This document shows positions 17,684-25,855 of a DNA stretch of 37,891 nt, one piece after another. Every line of letters begins with the position of its first letter. Positions within the stretch are counted from its first letter, which is position 1. The stretch comes from Phycisphaerales bacterium (GTDB taxonomy: Bacteria > Planctomycetota > Phycisphaerae > UBA1845). The stretch is from contig JABFSN010000019.1 of NCBI GenBank assembly GCA_013140575.1, positions 1 to 37,891 of the forward strand, in the 5' to 3' direction. The notes under the pieces are model-generated. The model was not told the origin of the DNA. It saw nothing but the letters and a program-made list of their open reading frames with translations, and ran no database searches. The translations under genes were made by a program, and so were the position numbers.

Positions 17684-18333
17684 GATGGCAGAACGGCGGT
17701 CATGCGCGGGTCCGATTCCGCGGCCGTGTGGTCGTAGCGGCCGCGTCGTCCTGGAATCGGTCATTGCCTCGCGCAGGACCGCCGCCTGGAGATGGGCCGT
17801 CCTGAATCGGCGGGCGTTCTTCCCCCGCCGTGCTGCGTTCCGGCGATGGTGTCAACGCACGGCACTTGACGCCGCCGGACCGCCACCGGCATTCGACCGC
17901 CCGCGCTGGGCGACCGACGAAAAACGACACGCGACCCAACGCGGCCGGGTCGTGTTTCGCACACCGTAAAAATCCCCGGTCCCGCCGGGGGCTTGCGCCC
18001 CCGACGGAATCCGAAGGATGGTTGGATCCTGAAGGATGCGTCCGTACTTCCGGCGTACGCCGTACCGAACGTCTCCCCAAATCTTTCTTGAATGGCCGGT
18101 CCTCATTTCGGAATCCGTCGGACAAACCCTCTCGAGTTCCACGACAGACGTTTCGAAACGGGCGGCGCTTTCGACTTTCCTCTCAATTGAGAGACCCGAA
18201 CTCCCACCGCAAGACGCCGCAATTCCCCGGACCACGCACTCGACGCCCACACCCTCGATCGCCCGCAACGCCACAATTTGGCACTCTCGCACGATTTCGC
18301 GAGGCTCCATGCCCGTCCCATAAGGCCTGCACT

Positions 18334-18362
18334 TTGTCATTGCGTCCGTTTGTCCGTATTCG
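18334..18362 (+). promoter_or_regulatory. Possible sigma70-type promoter for the ECF sigma gene
   Basis: TTGTCA (18334-18339), a 17 nt spacer, then TATTCG (18357-18362), about 98 nt before the GTG start of the ECF sigma gene. The -35 is good and the -10 only fair. No second, ECF-type autoregulated promoter is obvious. Confidence 0.35.
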
Positions 18363-18459
18363 TTGCGTCCCGGCCCGGCGATTACGTTCTTGAGTGCTTC
18401 ACGGGGAACCGCGATAATGCACCAGCGTTTCCGCCAACAATTCCCGCGGGGGCCGGTCC

Positions 18460-19029
18460 GTGACTTGCGCATTGCCCAACGATGTCACTCAATTGATGGA
18501 AGCGGCGCGCCGCGGAAGCCGCGACGCCGTCAATCAACTGCTGCCGCTGGTGTACGACGAACTCCGCGGGTTGGCCGACCGCTTTCGCGTTCTCGAGCGC
18601 GGCGACCACACGCTCCAGCCGACGGCGATCGTTCATGAAGTGTATTTGCGCCTTATCGGTCAGGAGTCCGTGGGCTGGCGTGATCGCAACCAATTTTTCG
18701 CGGTGGCCGCCAAGCTGATGCGCCGTATTCTAGTGGACCACGCACGAGCCCGGCGGGCGCTCAAGCGCGGCGGCACACAAGTTCGGACATCGTTGGACGA
18801 CGTCGTCGACCGCCTGGAAATGACCGCACCCGACCTGCCCGCGCTGGACGAGACGTTGAACCGTTTGGCCGCAATAGATGCCCGCAAGAGCCGGGTCGTC
18901 GAGCTGCGCTTCTTCGGGGGGCTCAGCGTCGCGGAAACGTCCGCCATTCTCAACGTGCCGCAACGGACCGTCGAACGCGACTGGACATTCGCCAAGGCTT
19001 GGCTGCGTGCCGAGCTGGGCCGTGACTGA
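18460..19029 (+). CDS. ECF-type RNA polymerase sigma factor (Sig70-X6 subfamily type)
   Basis: A protein of 189 residues. Region 2 covers about residues 10-85 (LLPLVYDELRGLADRF, QPTAIVHEVYLRLI, FFAVAAKLMRRILVDHARAR). Region 4 covers about 125-185, with the recognition helix in SVAETSAILNVPQRTVERDW followed by FAKAWLRAEL. The HEVYLRLI and RRILVDHAR wording is typical of the ECF subfamily abundant in planctomycetes and acidobacteria, which is often encoded beside Ser/Thr kinases, as here. It lacks an obvious anti-sigma neighbour. The GTG at 18460 is used because no ATG precedes region 2 and GCGGGGGCC lies just upstream. It should direct RNA polymerase to a small regulon; its targets are unknown. 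Confidence 0.93.
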   Translation: MTCALPNDVTQLMEAARRGSRDAVNQLLPLVYDELRGLADRFRVLERGDHTLQPTAIVHEVYLRLIGQESVGWRDRNQFFAVAAKLMRRILVDHARARRALKRGGTQVRTSLDDVVDRLEMTAPDLPALDETLNRLAAIDARKSRVVELRFFGGLSVAETSAILNVPQRTVERDWTFAKAWLRAELGRD

Positions 19030-19202
19030 CCGTCGGCCCGCGGCGCATCGTGATCGCAGATTCGTCGGGATTCGGACCCCTTTTCTTGCGGCACGCGCCT
19101 GCATTCGACGCGGTATACTGGAGAACGGGCCGCGAGATGCTTCGCGTCGCGGTTCTTTGGAGGGGCAACATCGGTCCCGGCCTGTGATTGACGGCTGCGG
19201 CG

Positions 19203-22028
19203 ATGGCCTTCGGTCGCCGTTCGACAAGTGTGTCTGAAATGATCGAGCGTCTCCCGGACAACGATCGAACGGATATCGACGATTCATCGTCGATCGGCCA
19301 CCTCTCCACCCGCGATCCCTATTGGGACTCCGTGGAAGACCTCTTTCATCGCACCATCGCCATGCCCCCGGCGGAACGCTCGTCTTTCCTGGCCGACGCG
19401 AGCGCGGCGGACGTCCAGATTCGCCGATGCGTCGACCGACTGGTGAATCACCATCCCTGCGACGGCGGGTTCATGGATCCACCCGACGGGCTGCTGGCGG
19501 GCGGCAACGGCGACGGTCCGCTGCCATCGGGCGGGCGCATCGGTTCCTTCACCTTGGTCCGGGTCATCGGCTCCGGCGGAAACGGCACGGTCTACGAGGC
19601 CGTTCAAGATCACCCGCAGCGCTCCGTCGCCCTGAAGGTGCTGCGTGTCGGGAGCACGTCGCCGCGGGCCATCAAGCGCTTCGAATTTGAATTGCAGGCG
19701 TTGGCCCGATTGCGTCACCCGGCCATCGCCAAGGTCTACCAGGCCGGCACGCATCGCGACGGCGCGGCCGGCGTTCCGTACTTTGCGATGGAGCACGTTC
19801 CCGACGCCCGCAATCTGATCCGCTACGCCGACGGTCAGATGCTCGACGTGCGCGACCGGTTGAAACTGTTCGTGGAGATCTGCGACGCCGTGCACCACGG
19901 GCACCAGCGGGGGATCATTCACCGCGATCTGAAGCCGGGGAATATCCTGGTGGACGCATCCGGCCAACCCAAGGTCATCGACTTCGGCATCGCCCGGGCC
20001 ATCGACTCCGACGCGGCGGCGGGCACGGTTCACACCGATGTCGGCCAGTTGATGGGTACGCTGCCCTACATGAGCCCCGAACAGTGTACGGCCGATCCCG
20101 ACGAGTTGGACATCCGCAGCGACATTTACACGCTCGGCGTGGTTCTGTACGAACTGCTTTCCGGTCGGCTGCCCTACGACGTGCGTCACAAACCGATCCC
20201 CGAATCCGTGCGTATCATCCAGAACGATCCTCCGGCGCGTCTTTCCATCCAGCGGGCCGACCTTGAAGGCGACATCGAGACGATCACGATCAAGGCCCTG
20301 CAAAAAGACCGCGACCGGCGATACAGTTCGGCCGCGGACCTGGCCGCCGACATCCGCCGGTTTTTGAACAATCAACCGATCGAGGCCCGCCCGCCCAGTT
20401 GGCCTTATCAACTGCGTTTGTTCGCGCGGCGCAATCGTCCGCTGGTGTTCGCGGGCAGCGCCGTGCTGGTGATGCTGATCACGTCGGTGATTCTGATTAC
20501 CAACTACGCGTTTCAAGCCACCTACGCAGCCCGCGGCGAGGCCGCCCAACGCGGCAAGGCCGAACGCATCGCGGCGTTTCTGCAGGACACGCTTGTAGCG
20601 GTGAACCCGCGCCGGGCGGGCGGCGACGCCAGCGTGTTGAAAATGTTGGAAGACGCGGTCCGCCGCGTCGAAACCGAATTGCACGATCAGCCGGAAATTG
20701 AAGCAGGCGTGCGGTTCGCCATCGGCAAGACCTACGCCAGCTTGTGGCGATGGAACGACGCCCAGCCGCACCTGTGGATCGCCCTGGAGCTCAACCGCCG
20801 CGTGCACGGCCTCGAACATCCCGACGTCGCCCGATGTCTGTCCGCGCTAACCGAGGTGCTGACGTATGCCCATTCGTGCACCGGGCTTGATATCGCCGAT
20901 CAATCGCTCCGGCTGCATCGCAAGTTGTACGGCGACGCCGATCCCCGGGTCACGGATTGCATCCGTGATTTGGGGAACGCCTACCTGGGGTGTTCGGTGC
21001 CGCCGCTTCCCGTCGCCGACGCGGAACGGTTGTTTCAGGAGGCTTCGGAACGCTACGACCGGCAGGGGGCGGGAAGTGCGCTGGGACGGGCGCGATGCCG
21101 GCACTTCGTGGCCGCCCTGCGCGAATACGAGAAGCGTTACGATGAGGCCGACGCCATTTTCAAGGAGGTGCTTCCCGCATACCGATCGGCCCTCGGCGAA
21201 GACCATCCCTACGTGGCCGAGTGCCTCGACAACTACGCCCGCGTGCTGCACACGATGGGGCGATACACCGAATCGGAACTGATGCTGGCGGACGCGATGC
21301 GCATGACCGGGGAACTGGTCGGCGGCGGCTGGACTCCGTTCAGTTACATGCGGCGGATGGCCATCCTGCAACACGCCAATCGTGATTATGCTACGGCGGA
21401 GGAGTCGTATGTGCGATCCGTGGTGCTGTATTGCCGGGCGATCACCGCGACGATGCCGGGCGCCGGCGAGGATTTCGAATCGTTCGCCAATCTGTTCGCC
21501 GCGCCGGGACCGGCGGAGCAGCTTCGCCCCCACTACAGCCAGGTGTTCCGCGCGTTGCGCCGGAAATTCGTCGAACTGGGCAACTCCCCGGAGACCGCGT
21601 CGTACATGACCAACGTAGCGGAATTGCTGCTGGACGCCGGGGCTCCCGAGATCGCCGAGCCCATGCTCCGCGACGCGATGACCATCGTCAGCGACGCGGT
21701 GCGCCGTACGGTCATTCAGCGGGATCACTGGCTCCGCGCCGACCTCCGCAGCGCCATCGGCGAGTGCATGGTCCGCCGCGGCATGCCCGAGCGCGGCGAG
21801 CGATTCCTGATCGAGGGAATGAACGGCGTGGAGCTGGGCTTGGGCAAGAACCACTGGCGATCTCGCGTCGCCCGCGAACGGGTCGTGCAGCTCTACGAAT
21901 CGTGGGGCAAGCCGGACCAAGCCCAGGCCTACCGTGTCGGGCAGGGGACGGATCTTGTTAACGTCCCCCCCACCGAACCCGATTCGATGCTGGAAACCTA
22001 CCGGCCGCAAATCGTCATCGCCGAATAA
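19203..22028 (+). CDS. Membrane Ser/Thr protein kinase with TPR-like extracytoplasmic domain
   Basis: A protein of about 941 residues. An ~110-residue N-terminal leader precedes a complete Hanks-type kinase domain (about 115-385): glycine loop GSGGNGTVYEA, VALKV lysine, HRDLKPGNI catalytic loop, DFGIA metal site, and MSPEQ in the activation segment. One transmembrane helix lies near residues 410-435 (LVFAGSAVLVMLITSVIL). The remaining ~500 residues are helical, with tetratricopeptide-like repeats (for example residues around RYTESELMLADAMRMTGEL). The catalytic set is intact, so activity is expected. Gene start is uncertain: ATG 19203 is used, TTG 19188 and ATG 19239 are alternatives, and none has a good Shine-Dalgarno at proper distance. 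It sits 173 nt after the ECF sigma gene; together they look like a sensor/output pair. Confidence 0.9.
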   Translation: MAFGRRSTSVSEMIERLPDNDRTDIDDSSSIGHLSTRDPYWDSVEDLFHRTIAMPPAERSSFLADASAADVQIRRCVDRLVNHHPCDGGFMDPPDGLLAGGNGDGPLPSGGRIGSFTLVRVIGSGGNGTVYEAVQDHPQRSVALKVLRVGSTSPRAIKRFEFELQALARLRHPAIAKVYQAGTHRDGAAGVPYFAMEHVPDARNLIRYADGQMLDVRDRLKLFVEICDAVHHGHQRGIIHRDLKPGNILVDASGQPKVIDFGIARAIDSDAAAGTVHTDVGQLMGTLPYMSPEQCTADPDELDIRSDIYTLGVVLYELLSGRLPYDVRHKPIPESVRIIQNDPPARLSIQRADLEGDIETITIKALQKDRDRRYSSAADLAADIRRFLNNQPIEARPPSWPYQLRLFARRNRPLVFAGSAVLVMLITSVILITNYAFQATYAARGEAAQRGKAERIAAFLQDTLVAVNPRRAGGDASVLKMLEDAVRRVETELHDQPEIEAGVRFAIGKTYASLWRWNDAQPHLWIALELNRRVHGLEHPDVARCLSALTEVLTYAHSCTGLDIADQSLRLHRKLYGDADPRVTDCIRDLGNAYLGCSVPPLPVADAERLFQEASERYDRQGAGSALGRARCRHFVAALREYEKRYDEADAIFKEVLPAYRSALGEDHPYVAECLDNYARVLHTMGRYTESELMLADAMRMTGELVGGGWTPFSYMRRMAILQHANRDYATAEESYVRSVVLYCRAITATMPGAGEDFESFANLFAAPGPAEQLRPHYSQVFRALRRKFVELGNSPETASYMTNVAELLLDAGAPEIAEPMLRDAMTIVSDAVRRTVIQRDHWLRADLRSAIGECMVRRGMPERGERFLIEGMNGVELGLGKNHWRSRVARERVVQLYESWGKPDQAQAYRVGQGTDLVNVPPTEPDSMLETYRPQIVIAE

Positions 22029-22103
22029 CCTGCTTGATCGGTGGGGACCGCCCGCCTAAGCTGGCGCGTCGGTTTCCGACCACACCAACAGGACAGGTGA
22101 CCC

Positions 22104-23627
22104 ATGCACGCGATTTTGTCGAAACTCGGTTTGGAGAAGGTCAATCCCGGCGGATTCGACGGTCAGTGGCTCGGGTCCGGTCCGTTGCTGGACAGCGTCA
22201 GTCCCATCGACGGCTCCGTAATCGCCTCCGTAAGGCAGATCACCCCCGACGAATACGACCGCATCGTCGATCGTGCTTATCAGGCGTTCGAATCCTGGCG
22301 GATCGTGCCCGCGCCGGTCCGCGGCGAGACCGTGCGTCGGCTGGGCAACGCCCTTCGCGAATTCAAGGAGCCGCTCGGCGATCTGGTGACCATCGAGACG
22401 GGCAAGATCCGGGCCGAGGGGCACGGCGAAGTCCAGGAAATGATCGACATCTGCGATTTCTCCGTCGGGCTGTCCCGCCAGCTTTACGGGCTGACCATGC
22501 AGTCCGAGCGGCCGCTGCACCGCATGTTCGAGCAATGGCACCCGCTGGGGGTGGCGGGCATTATCAGCGCGTTCAATTTCCCGGTCGCGGTCTGGAGCTG
22601 GAACGCGGCCATCGCGGCCGTCTGCGGCGACGCCAGTTTGTGGAAACCGTCGAGCAAGACGCCGTTGACGGCCGTCGCGTGCACGCGCATCGCCGAGCGC
22701 GTCTGCCGCGAGACGGGGGTGGACCCGGCCATTTTCAGTCTGGTGATTGGCGGCGGATCGACCATCGGCGAGAAGTTGATCGGCGATCACCGCGTGCCAT
22801 TAATTTCGGCCACCGGAAGCTGCCGCATGGGCCGGCGAATCGCCGAGGTGGTCGGCAAACGGCTCGGCCGCACCATTCTCGAGCTGGGCGGCAACAACGC
22901 CATCATCGTCACCGAGCATGCCGACCTGCCGCTGGCCGTTCGGGGGATCGTGTTCGGCGCGGTGGGCACCGCGGGTCAGCGCTGCACGTCCACGCGGCGG
23001 ATCATCGTTCACGAGTCCATCCGTGAGACGCTGATCGAGCACTTGATCGCGGCGTACAAGCAGGTGCCGATCGGCAATCCGCTGGACGAGAAGACGCTGA
23101 TGGGTCCGCTGATCGATACCGGAGCCGTCAAGGACATGTTCGCGGCCGTCAAACGAGTTAAGGAAGAGGGCGGCGAGATTCTGTACGGCGCTCAGAAACT
23201 CGACGGGCCGAAATACCCCGGCGGGTGCTACGTCACGCCGTGCATCGCGGCCGCGCGGAACGAATTCGCCATCGTGCAGGAAGAGACGTTCGCGCCGATT
23301 CTGTATATCATCGGTTACAAGTCGTTTGAAGACGCCGTCGCCGTGCACAACGGCGTGCCGCAGGGCTTGTCGAGCGCCATTTTCACGCGCGATCTTCGCG
23401 AGGCCGAGCGCTTTCTGTCGGTCGTCGGCTCGGACTGCGGCATCGCCAACGTAAACATCGGCACCAGCGGTGCGGAGATCGGTGGGGCGTTCGGCGGCGA
23501 AAAGGAAACCGGCGGCGGGCGGGAGTCCGGGTCGGATTCGTGGAAGGCGTACATGCGCCGGCAGACGAACACGATCAACTACTCGACCGAACTGCCGTTG
23601 GCGCAGGGGATTAAGTTCGGCGATTGA
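22104..23627 (+). CDS. ALDH7-family aldehyde dehydrogenase (alpha-aminoadipic semialdehyde dehydrogenase-like)
   Basis: A full-length 507-residue aldehyde dehydrogenase. The general-base Glu is E260 in LELGGNNA and the catalytic Cys is C294 in GTAGQRCTSTRR. The NAD-binding region is normal (FNFPVAVWSWN, SLWKPSSKTPL). The C-terminal signature [20 protein letters not shown] plus TINYS marks the ALDH7/antiquitin subfamily, which oxidises 2-aminoadipate 6-semialdehyde in lysine catabolism. Substrate is inferred from the subfamily only, and no other lysine-degradation gene is present here. Its last ~100 bp are repeated at 24258-24371, after the DUF4160/DUF2442 pair. The start ATG at 22104 follows a GGACAGGTGACCC context, a fair ribosome binding site. 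Confidence 0.93.
   Translation: MHAILSKLGLEKVNPGGFDGQWLGSGPLLDSVSPIDGSVIASVRQITPDEYDRIVDRAYQAFESWRIVPAPVRGETVRRLGNALREFKEPLGDLVTIETGKIRAEGHGEVQEMIDICDFSVGLSRQLYGLTMQSERPLHRMFEQWHPLGVAGIISAFNFPVAVWSWNAAIAAVCGDASLWKPSSKTPLTAVACTRIAERVCRETGVDPAIFSLVIGGGSTIGEKLIGDHRVPLISATGSCRMGRRIAEVVGKRLGRTILELGGNNAIIVTEHADLPLAVRGIVFGAVGTAGQRCTSTRRIIVHESIRETLIEHLIAAYKQVPIGNPLDEKTLMGPLIDTGAVKDMFAAVKRVKEEGGEILYGAQKLDGPKYPGGCYVTPCIAAARNEFAIVQEETFAPILYIIGYKSFEDAVAVHNGVPQGLSSAIFTRDLREAERFLSVVGSDCGIANVNIGTSGAEIGGAFGGEKETGGGRESGSDSWKAYMRRQTNTINYSTELPLAQGIKFGD
23532..23627 (+). repeat. Left copy of ALDH 3'-end direct repeat
   Basis: Aligned without gaps to 24276-24371 (offset exactly 744), this 96 nt segment matches at 82 positions (85%, counted by hand). 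A weaker match (15 of 21) extends upstream to 23511. It covers the last 31 codons and stop of the dehydrogenase gene. Several changes are synonymous (for example CGC/CGT, GCG/GCA), so both copies appear to have been under protein-level constraint for part of their history. Confidence 0.93.
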
Positions 23628-23644
23628 GTGACGGGAGTCCGCGG

Positions 23645-23905
23645 GTGCCTGAAATCTCGCGATTTTTTGGTATAATCGTTGCGATGTATCACGGCGACCA
23701 TAATCCGCCGCATTTTCATGTTCGCTACGGCTCCGAGAGGGCGCAGTTGGCGATCGACGACCTGCGAATACTCGCCGGGCACCTCAGTCCGCGCGTGCGC
23801 GGCCTCGTCGTGGAGTGGGCCAGCCGCCACCAGGATGCCCTGCGGCTCGACTGGGAGTTGGCGGTCACGCGACAGCCGCTCAAACCCATTGAGCCGCTGG
23901 AATAG
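23645..23905 (+). CDS. DUF4160 protein
   Basis: A protein of 86 residues matching the DUF4160 family. It opens with PEISRFFGIIVAMYHGDHNPPHFHVRYG, whose HNPPHFHV core is the family hallmark, and continues with a short C-terminal helical part. DUF4160 proteins are commonly encoded beside DUF2442 proteins, an arrangement usually predicted to be a toxin-antitoxin-like module. The mechanism is not established to my knowledge. The His-rich core could bind metal or nucleic acid (inference). The GTG at 23645 is chosen because GGGAG precedes it by about 8 nt and the family begins at PEIS. It starts 17 nt after the ALDH stop and 11 nt separate it from the DUF2442 gene, so the two are co-transcribed. 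Confidence 0.88.
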   Translation: MPEISRFFGIIVAMYHGDHNPPHFHVRYGSERAQLAIDDLRILAGHLSPRVRGLVVEWASRHQDALRLDWELAVTRQPLKPIEPLE

Positions 23906-23916
23906 GAGTCGTACCC

Positions 23917-24204
23917 ATGCCGGATGTCACGGGGGTTGAATGTCTGGAGAATCATCGCCTGGCGCTGACCTTTGAGGACGGGGCGCGACGCGAGCTCGAC
24001 GTTACGGAACTTGTGCCATTCGACGGCGTCTTCGCCCCGCTTCGGAACCAGGACTACTTCCGTTCCGTTCGCGTCAATTCCGACATCGGCACGATCGTCT
24101 GGCCCAACGGGGCGGATTTCTGTCCGGACGTGCTGTACGAGCGAAGCCGACCAATGGGTGCGGCGCACGCCCAGACGGCAGGAGGTGCAGCGGCACGACC
24201 GTAG
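23917..24204 (+). CDS. DUF2442 protein
   Basis: A protein of 95 residues. Residues 1-75 match the DUF2442 pattern: a beta-strand pair ([19 protein letters not shown]), then [36 protein letters not shown]. The final ~20 residues ([20 protein letters not shown]) are low-complexity and beyond the usual family end, perhaps read-through after loss of an older stop. It is the second gene of the DUF4160/DUF2442 pair; GGAG about 9 nt before the ATG supports the start. DUF2442 proteins are generally taken as the regulatory partner in such pairs. That is family-level expectation and nothing in the sequence proves it. Confidence 0.88.
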   Translation: MPDVTGVECLENHRLALTFEDGARRELDVTELVPFDGVFAPLRNQDYFRSVRVNSDIGTIVWPNGADFCPDVLYERSRPMGAAHAQTAGGAAARP

Positions 24205-24257
24205 GTGGAAGGGTGTTCGCGGGACTACGATTCGCCCTGAATCGGGTCCCGCCTCGC

Positions 24258-24371
24258 GGCGGCCGCGCGGCCGGCTCGGATTCGTGGAAGGCGTACATGC
24301 GTCGGCAGACGAACCCGATGAACTACTCGACAGAGTTGCCGCTGGCACAGGGGATCCGATTCGGCGATTAG
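24258..24371 (+). pseudogene. Orphan C-terminal fragment of an ALDH7 gene (right copy of repeat)
   Basis: This segment is open in frame to a TAG at 24369 and encodes [20 protein letters not shown] followed by [17 protein letters not shown]. That is the C-terminus of the dehydrogenase ending at 23627, with a few substitutions. Upstream of about 24255 the similarity stops. There is no start codon context and no rest of the gene, so it is a fragment. It lies 53 nt after the DUF2442 stop. It may be the original gene end displaced by insertion of the DUF4160/DUF2442 unit, or the remnant of a second ALDH copy. The gap 24205-24423 contains nothing else. Confidence 0.85.
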
Positions 24372-24423
24372 GCCTGTCGCACGTGAAAGGGCGGCCATTT
24401 GAACGACATCGACCACCAACGGA

Positions 24424-25572
24424 TCAAATCAATCCGTAGAGCAAGTCGTTGACCGTTTTTTTAATTCCGCCGAGCGGACCCTCGTGAATTAGAGCACACT
24501 TTCGCCAGTCGGTCAGCTCGGCGTTCGAATGGTGCGCCCATCGGGAATCCTGCAAGTAGTGACCGGGGAATTCCACGCAGAATGGACCTGAATCTCCAGG
24601 AGTGGCAATTCCTTTGTGGCCCAAGTAACAAATGACATACGCATATTGTGCCTTGATGAGGTTCTTGTAGACAGGCCCAGCCGAATTGGGGCCGTTCCAG
24701 TCCAGCAGCGCGTCGTTCCACCACTGCATCGCTCGGTACAAGAGTGAGGCATGGGGTCCTTGCTCGACGGACAGCCCGAATTGTCGCCTCGCTTCGGCCG
24801 GATTCCCGACTGTCGCTTCTCGCGCACCCCACAGCGCATGGTGCGTCGATGCACAATAAGGTGACGGAGTCACTTCCTGTGCCTGTTTGATGTCCTGTAC
24901 ATCGTTCGAAACGTTGAAGCGGCGCCGATGGAACAGACTACGCAATTCGTCGTTGCGTAATACTTGGTGCCGAGTCGTGAAGTCTTGTGCGCGATCCAGT
25001 GCCGCCCGTGCCGCTTCCCGACCCTTACAAGCAAATGAGAAGCCAACGAGGTTGATTTGAAACCGCGCATTCTCGATGGAATGCGTATCTGGTGGAATGA
25101 AGCCAGCCATCGACGTAGGTCGTGCGATTCCGTTAATAACCGGCATCGCGTAGGCAAGGTGCCGCCAGTATTCCTCGTCATCGCCGACCTGCTTCGCGCG
25201 ACCAGCCAGAATCAAATCCAAGGGCGCGGCGAGTGCGTATGCACCATGATCCGTCGTGCGCTTCGCCGCGTCTTCGATTTGCGTTGGTGGCAATTTCAGG
25301 AGCTCGTCGATCCGCTGTTGCAGGCCACCTGCGTGCCTGTTAAGCTCGTAGTGACAATCGTTACATGCGGGGTGGGACCATCGATTCGAAAAGGAGAACT
25401 GGGGATATAGGGTCGAGCTGCGAAGCGACTCGTAGATCGGGTGATGCATTTGCCAGCTACGACTCCGGCCGCGACCTCGCCGAGGCGGCAGGGTTTCGAG
25501 GCATCCGCCGCAGAAAGGTCCCCAATAATCCGCGAGTGTCGATTTCGATGATTCTCGGTCGTTATTTGTCAT
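24424..25572 (-). CDS. HNH-like zinc-finger protein with long helical C-terminal domain
   Basis: A protein of 382 residues that I cannot assign to a named family. The N-terminal ~80 residues look like an HNH nuclease: CGGC (C21, C24), a paired His (H43, H44) followed by Pro, an Asn (N63), and CNDCH (C70, C73, H74). This gives four zinc Cys and the H-N-H catalytic positions. The remaining ~300 residues are helix-forming, with a possible TPR-like stretch (residues ~245-310). Base composition is visibly lower than the neighbours; for example 24601-24660 has 26 G/C in 60, against 38 in 60 for 22381-22440. It lies 60 nt downstream of the antitoxin-like gene on the same strand. DNA cleavage in a defence role is inference. 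Confidence 0.75.
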   Translation of the reverse strand: MTNNDRESSKSTLADYWGPFCGGCLETLPPRRGRGRSRSWQMHHPIYESLRSSTLYPQFSFSNRWSHPACNDCHYELNRHAGGLQQRIDELLKLPPTQIEDAAKRTTDHGAYALAAPLDLILAGRAKQVGDDEEYWRHLAYAMPVINGIARPTSMAGFIPPDTHSIENARFQINLVGFSFACKGREAARAALDRAQDFTTRHQVLRNDELRSLFHRRRFNVSNDVQDIKQAQEVTPSPYCASTHHALWGAREATVGNPAEARRQFGLSVEQGPHASLLYRAMQWWNDALLDWNGPNSAGPVYKNLIKAQYAYVICYLGHKGIATPGDSGPFCVEFPGHYLQDSRWAHHSNAELTDWRKCALIHEGPLGGIKKTVNDLLYGLI

Positions 25573-25632
25573 TGCATCATATCCGGCCGGGATGTCGGCG
25601 ATCTCAATCCTCAGGAAGCGAACCGCCCGATA

Positions 25633-25854
25633 TCAAACGTCCTCGATGTTCACCCCAAAACGCTCCGTCGGCATGGTCCGTCGGTCCAGCATCGCGCGGC
25701 GGTCGACGACCTTTTCGGGATGTTCGGCTTCGATGGCGCGGACGGCCTCAACGAGTCTGTCGAGATCGAGGTCCATTCGGGTGAAAAGGTCGCGGCGGCG
25801 TTGTCGAACCTCGTCAATGAGGAGATCGCAAGAACCTTGTTCGTGCTGGGACAT
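25633..25854 (-). CDS. Small antitoxin-like protein partnered with the PIN protein
   Basis: A protein of 73 residues. Residues 1-45 (HEQGSCDLLIDEVRQRRRDL, then DLDRLVEAVRAIEAEHPEKV) follow the short charged-helix plan of the small proteins encoded beside PIN-domain toxins. No DNA-binding fold is evident. The gene starts one base after the PIN stop (TGA-A-ATG), so the two are translated together in the order toxin, then antitoxin. The tail (residues 50-73) is poorly conserved in appearance. The call rests mainly on context; the sequence alone would not identify it. Confidence 0.65.
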   Translation of the reverse strand: MSQHEQGSCDLLIDEVRQRRRDLFTRMDLDLDRLVEAVRAIEAEHPEKVVDRRAMLDRRTMPTERFGVNIEDV

Positions 25855-25855
25855 T

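Noticed and set aside
17490-18393. Several open frames (159 and 187 codons plus strand; 141 and 206 codons minus strand) between folD and the sigma gene.
   Set aside because: Arg/Pro/Ser-rich composition, no motifs, overlaps with palindromes and no good ribosome binding sites.
23671-23676. A perfect TATAAT on the plus strand.
   Set aside because: It lies inside the conserved N-terminal codons of the DUF4160 gene (FGIIV) and has no -35 at the right distance.
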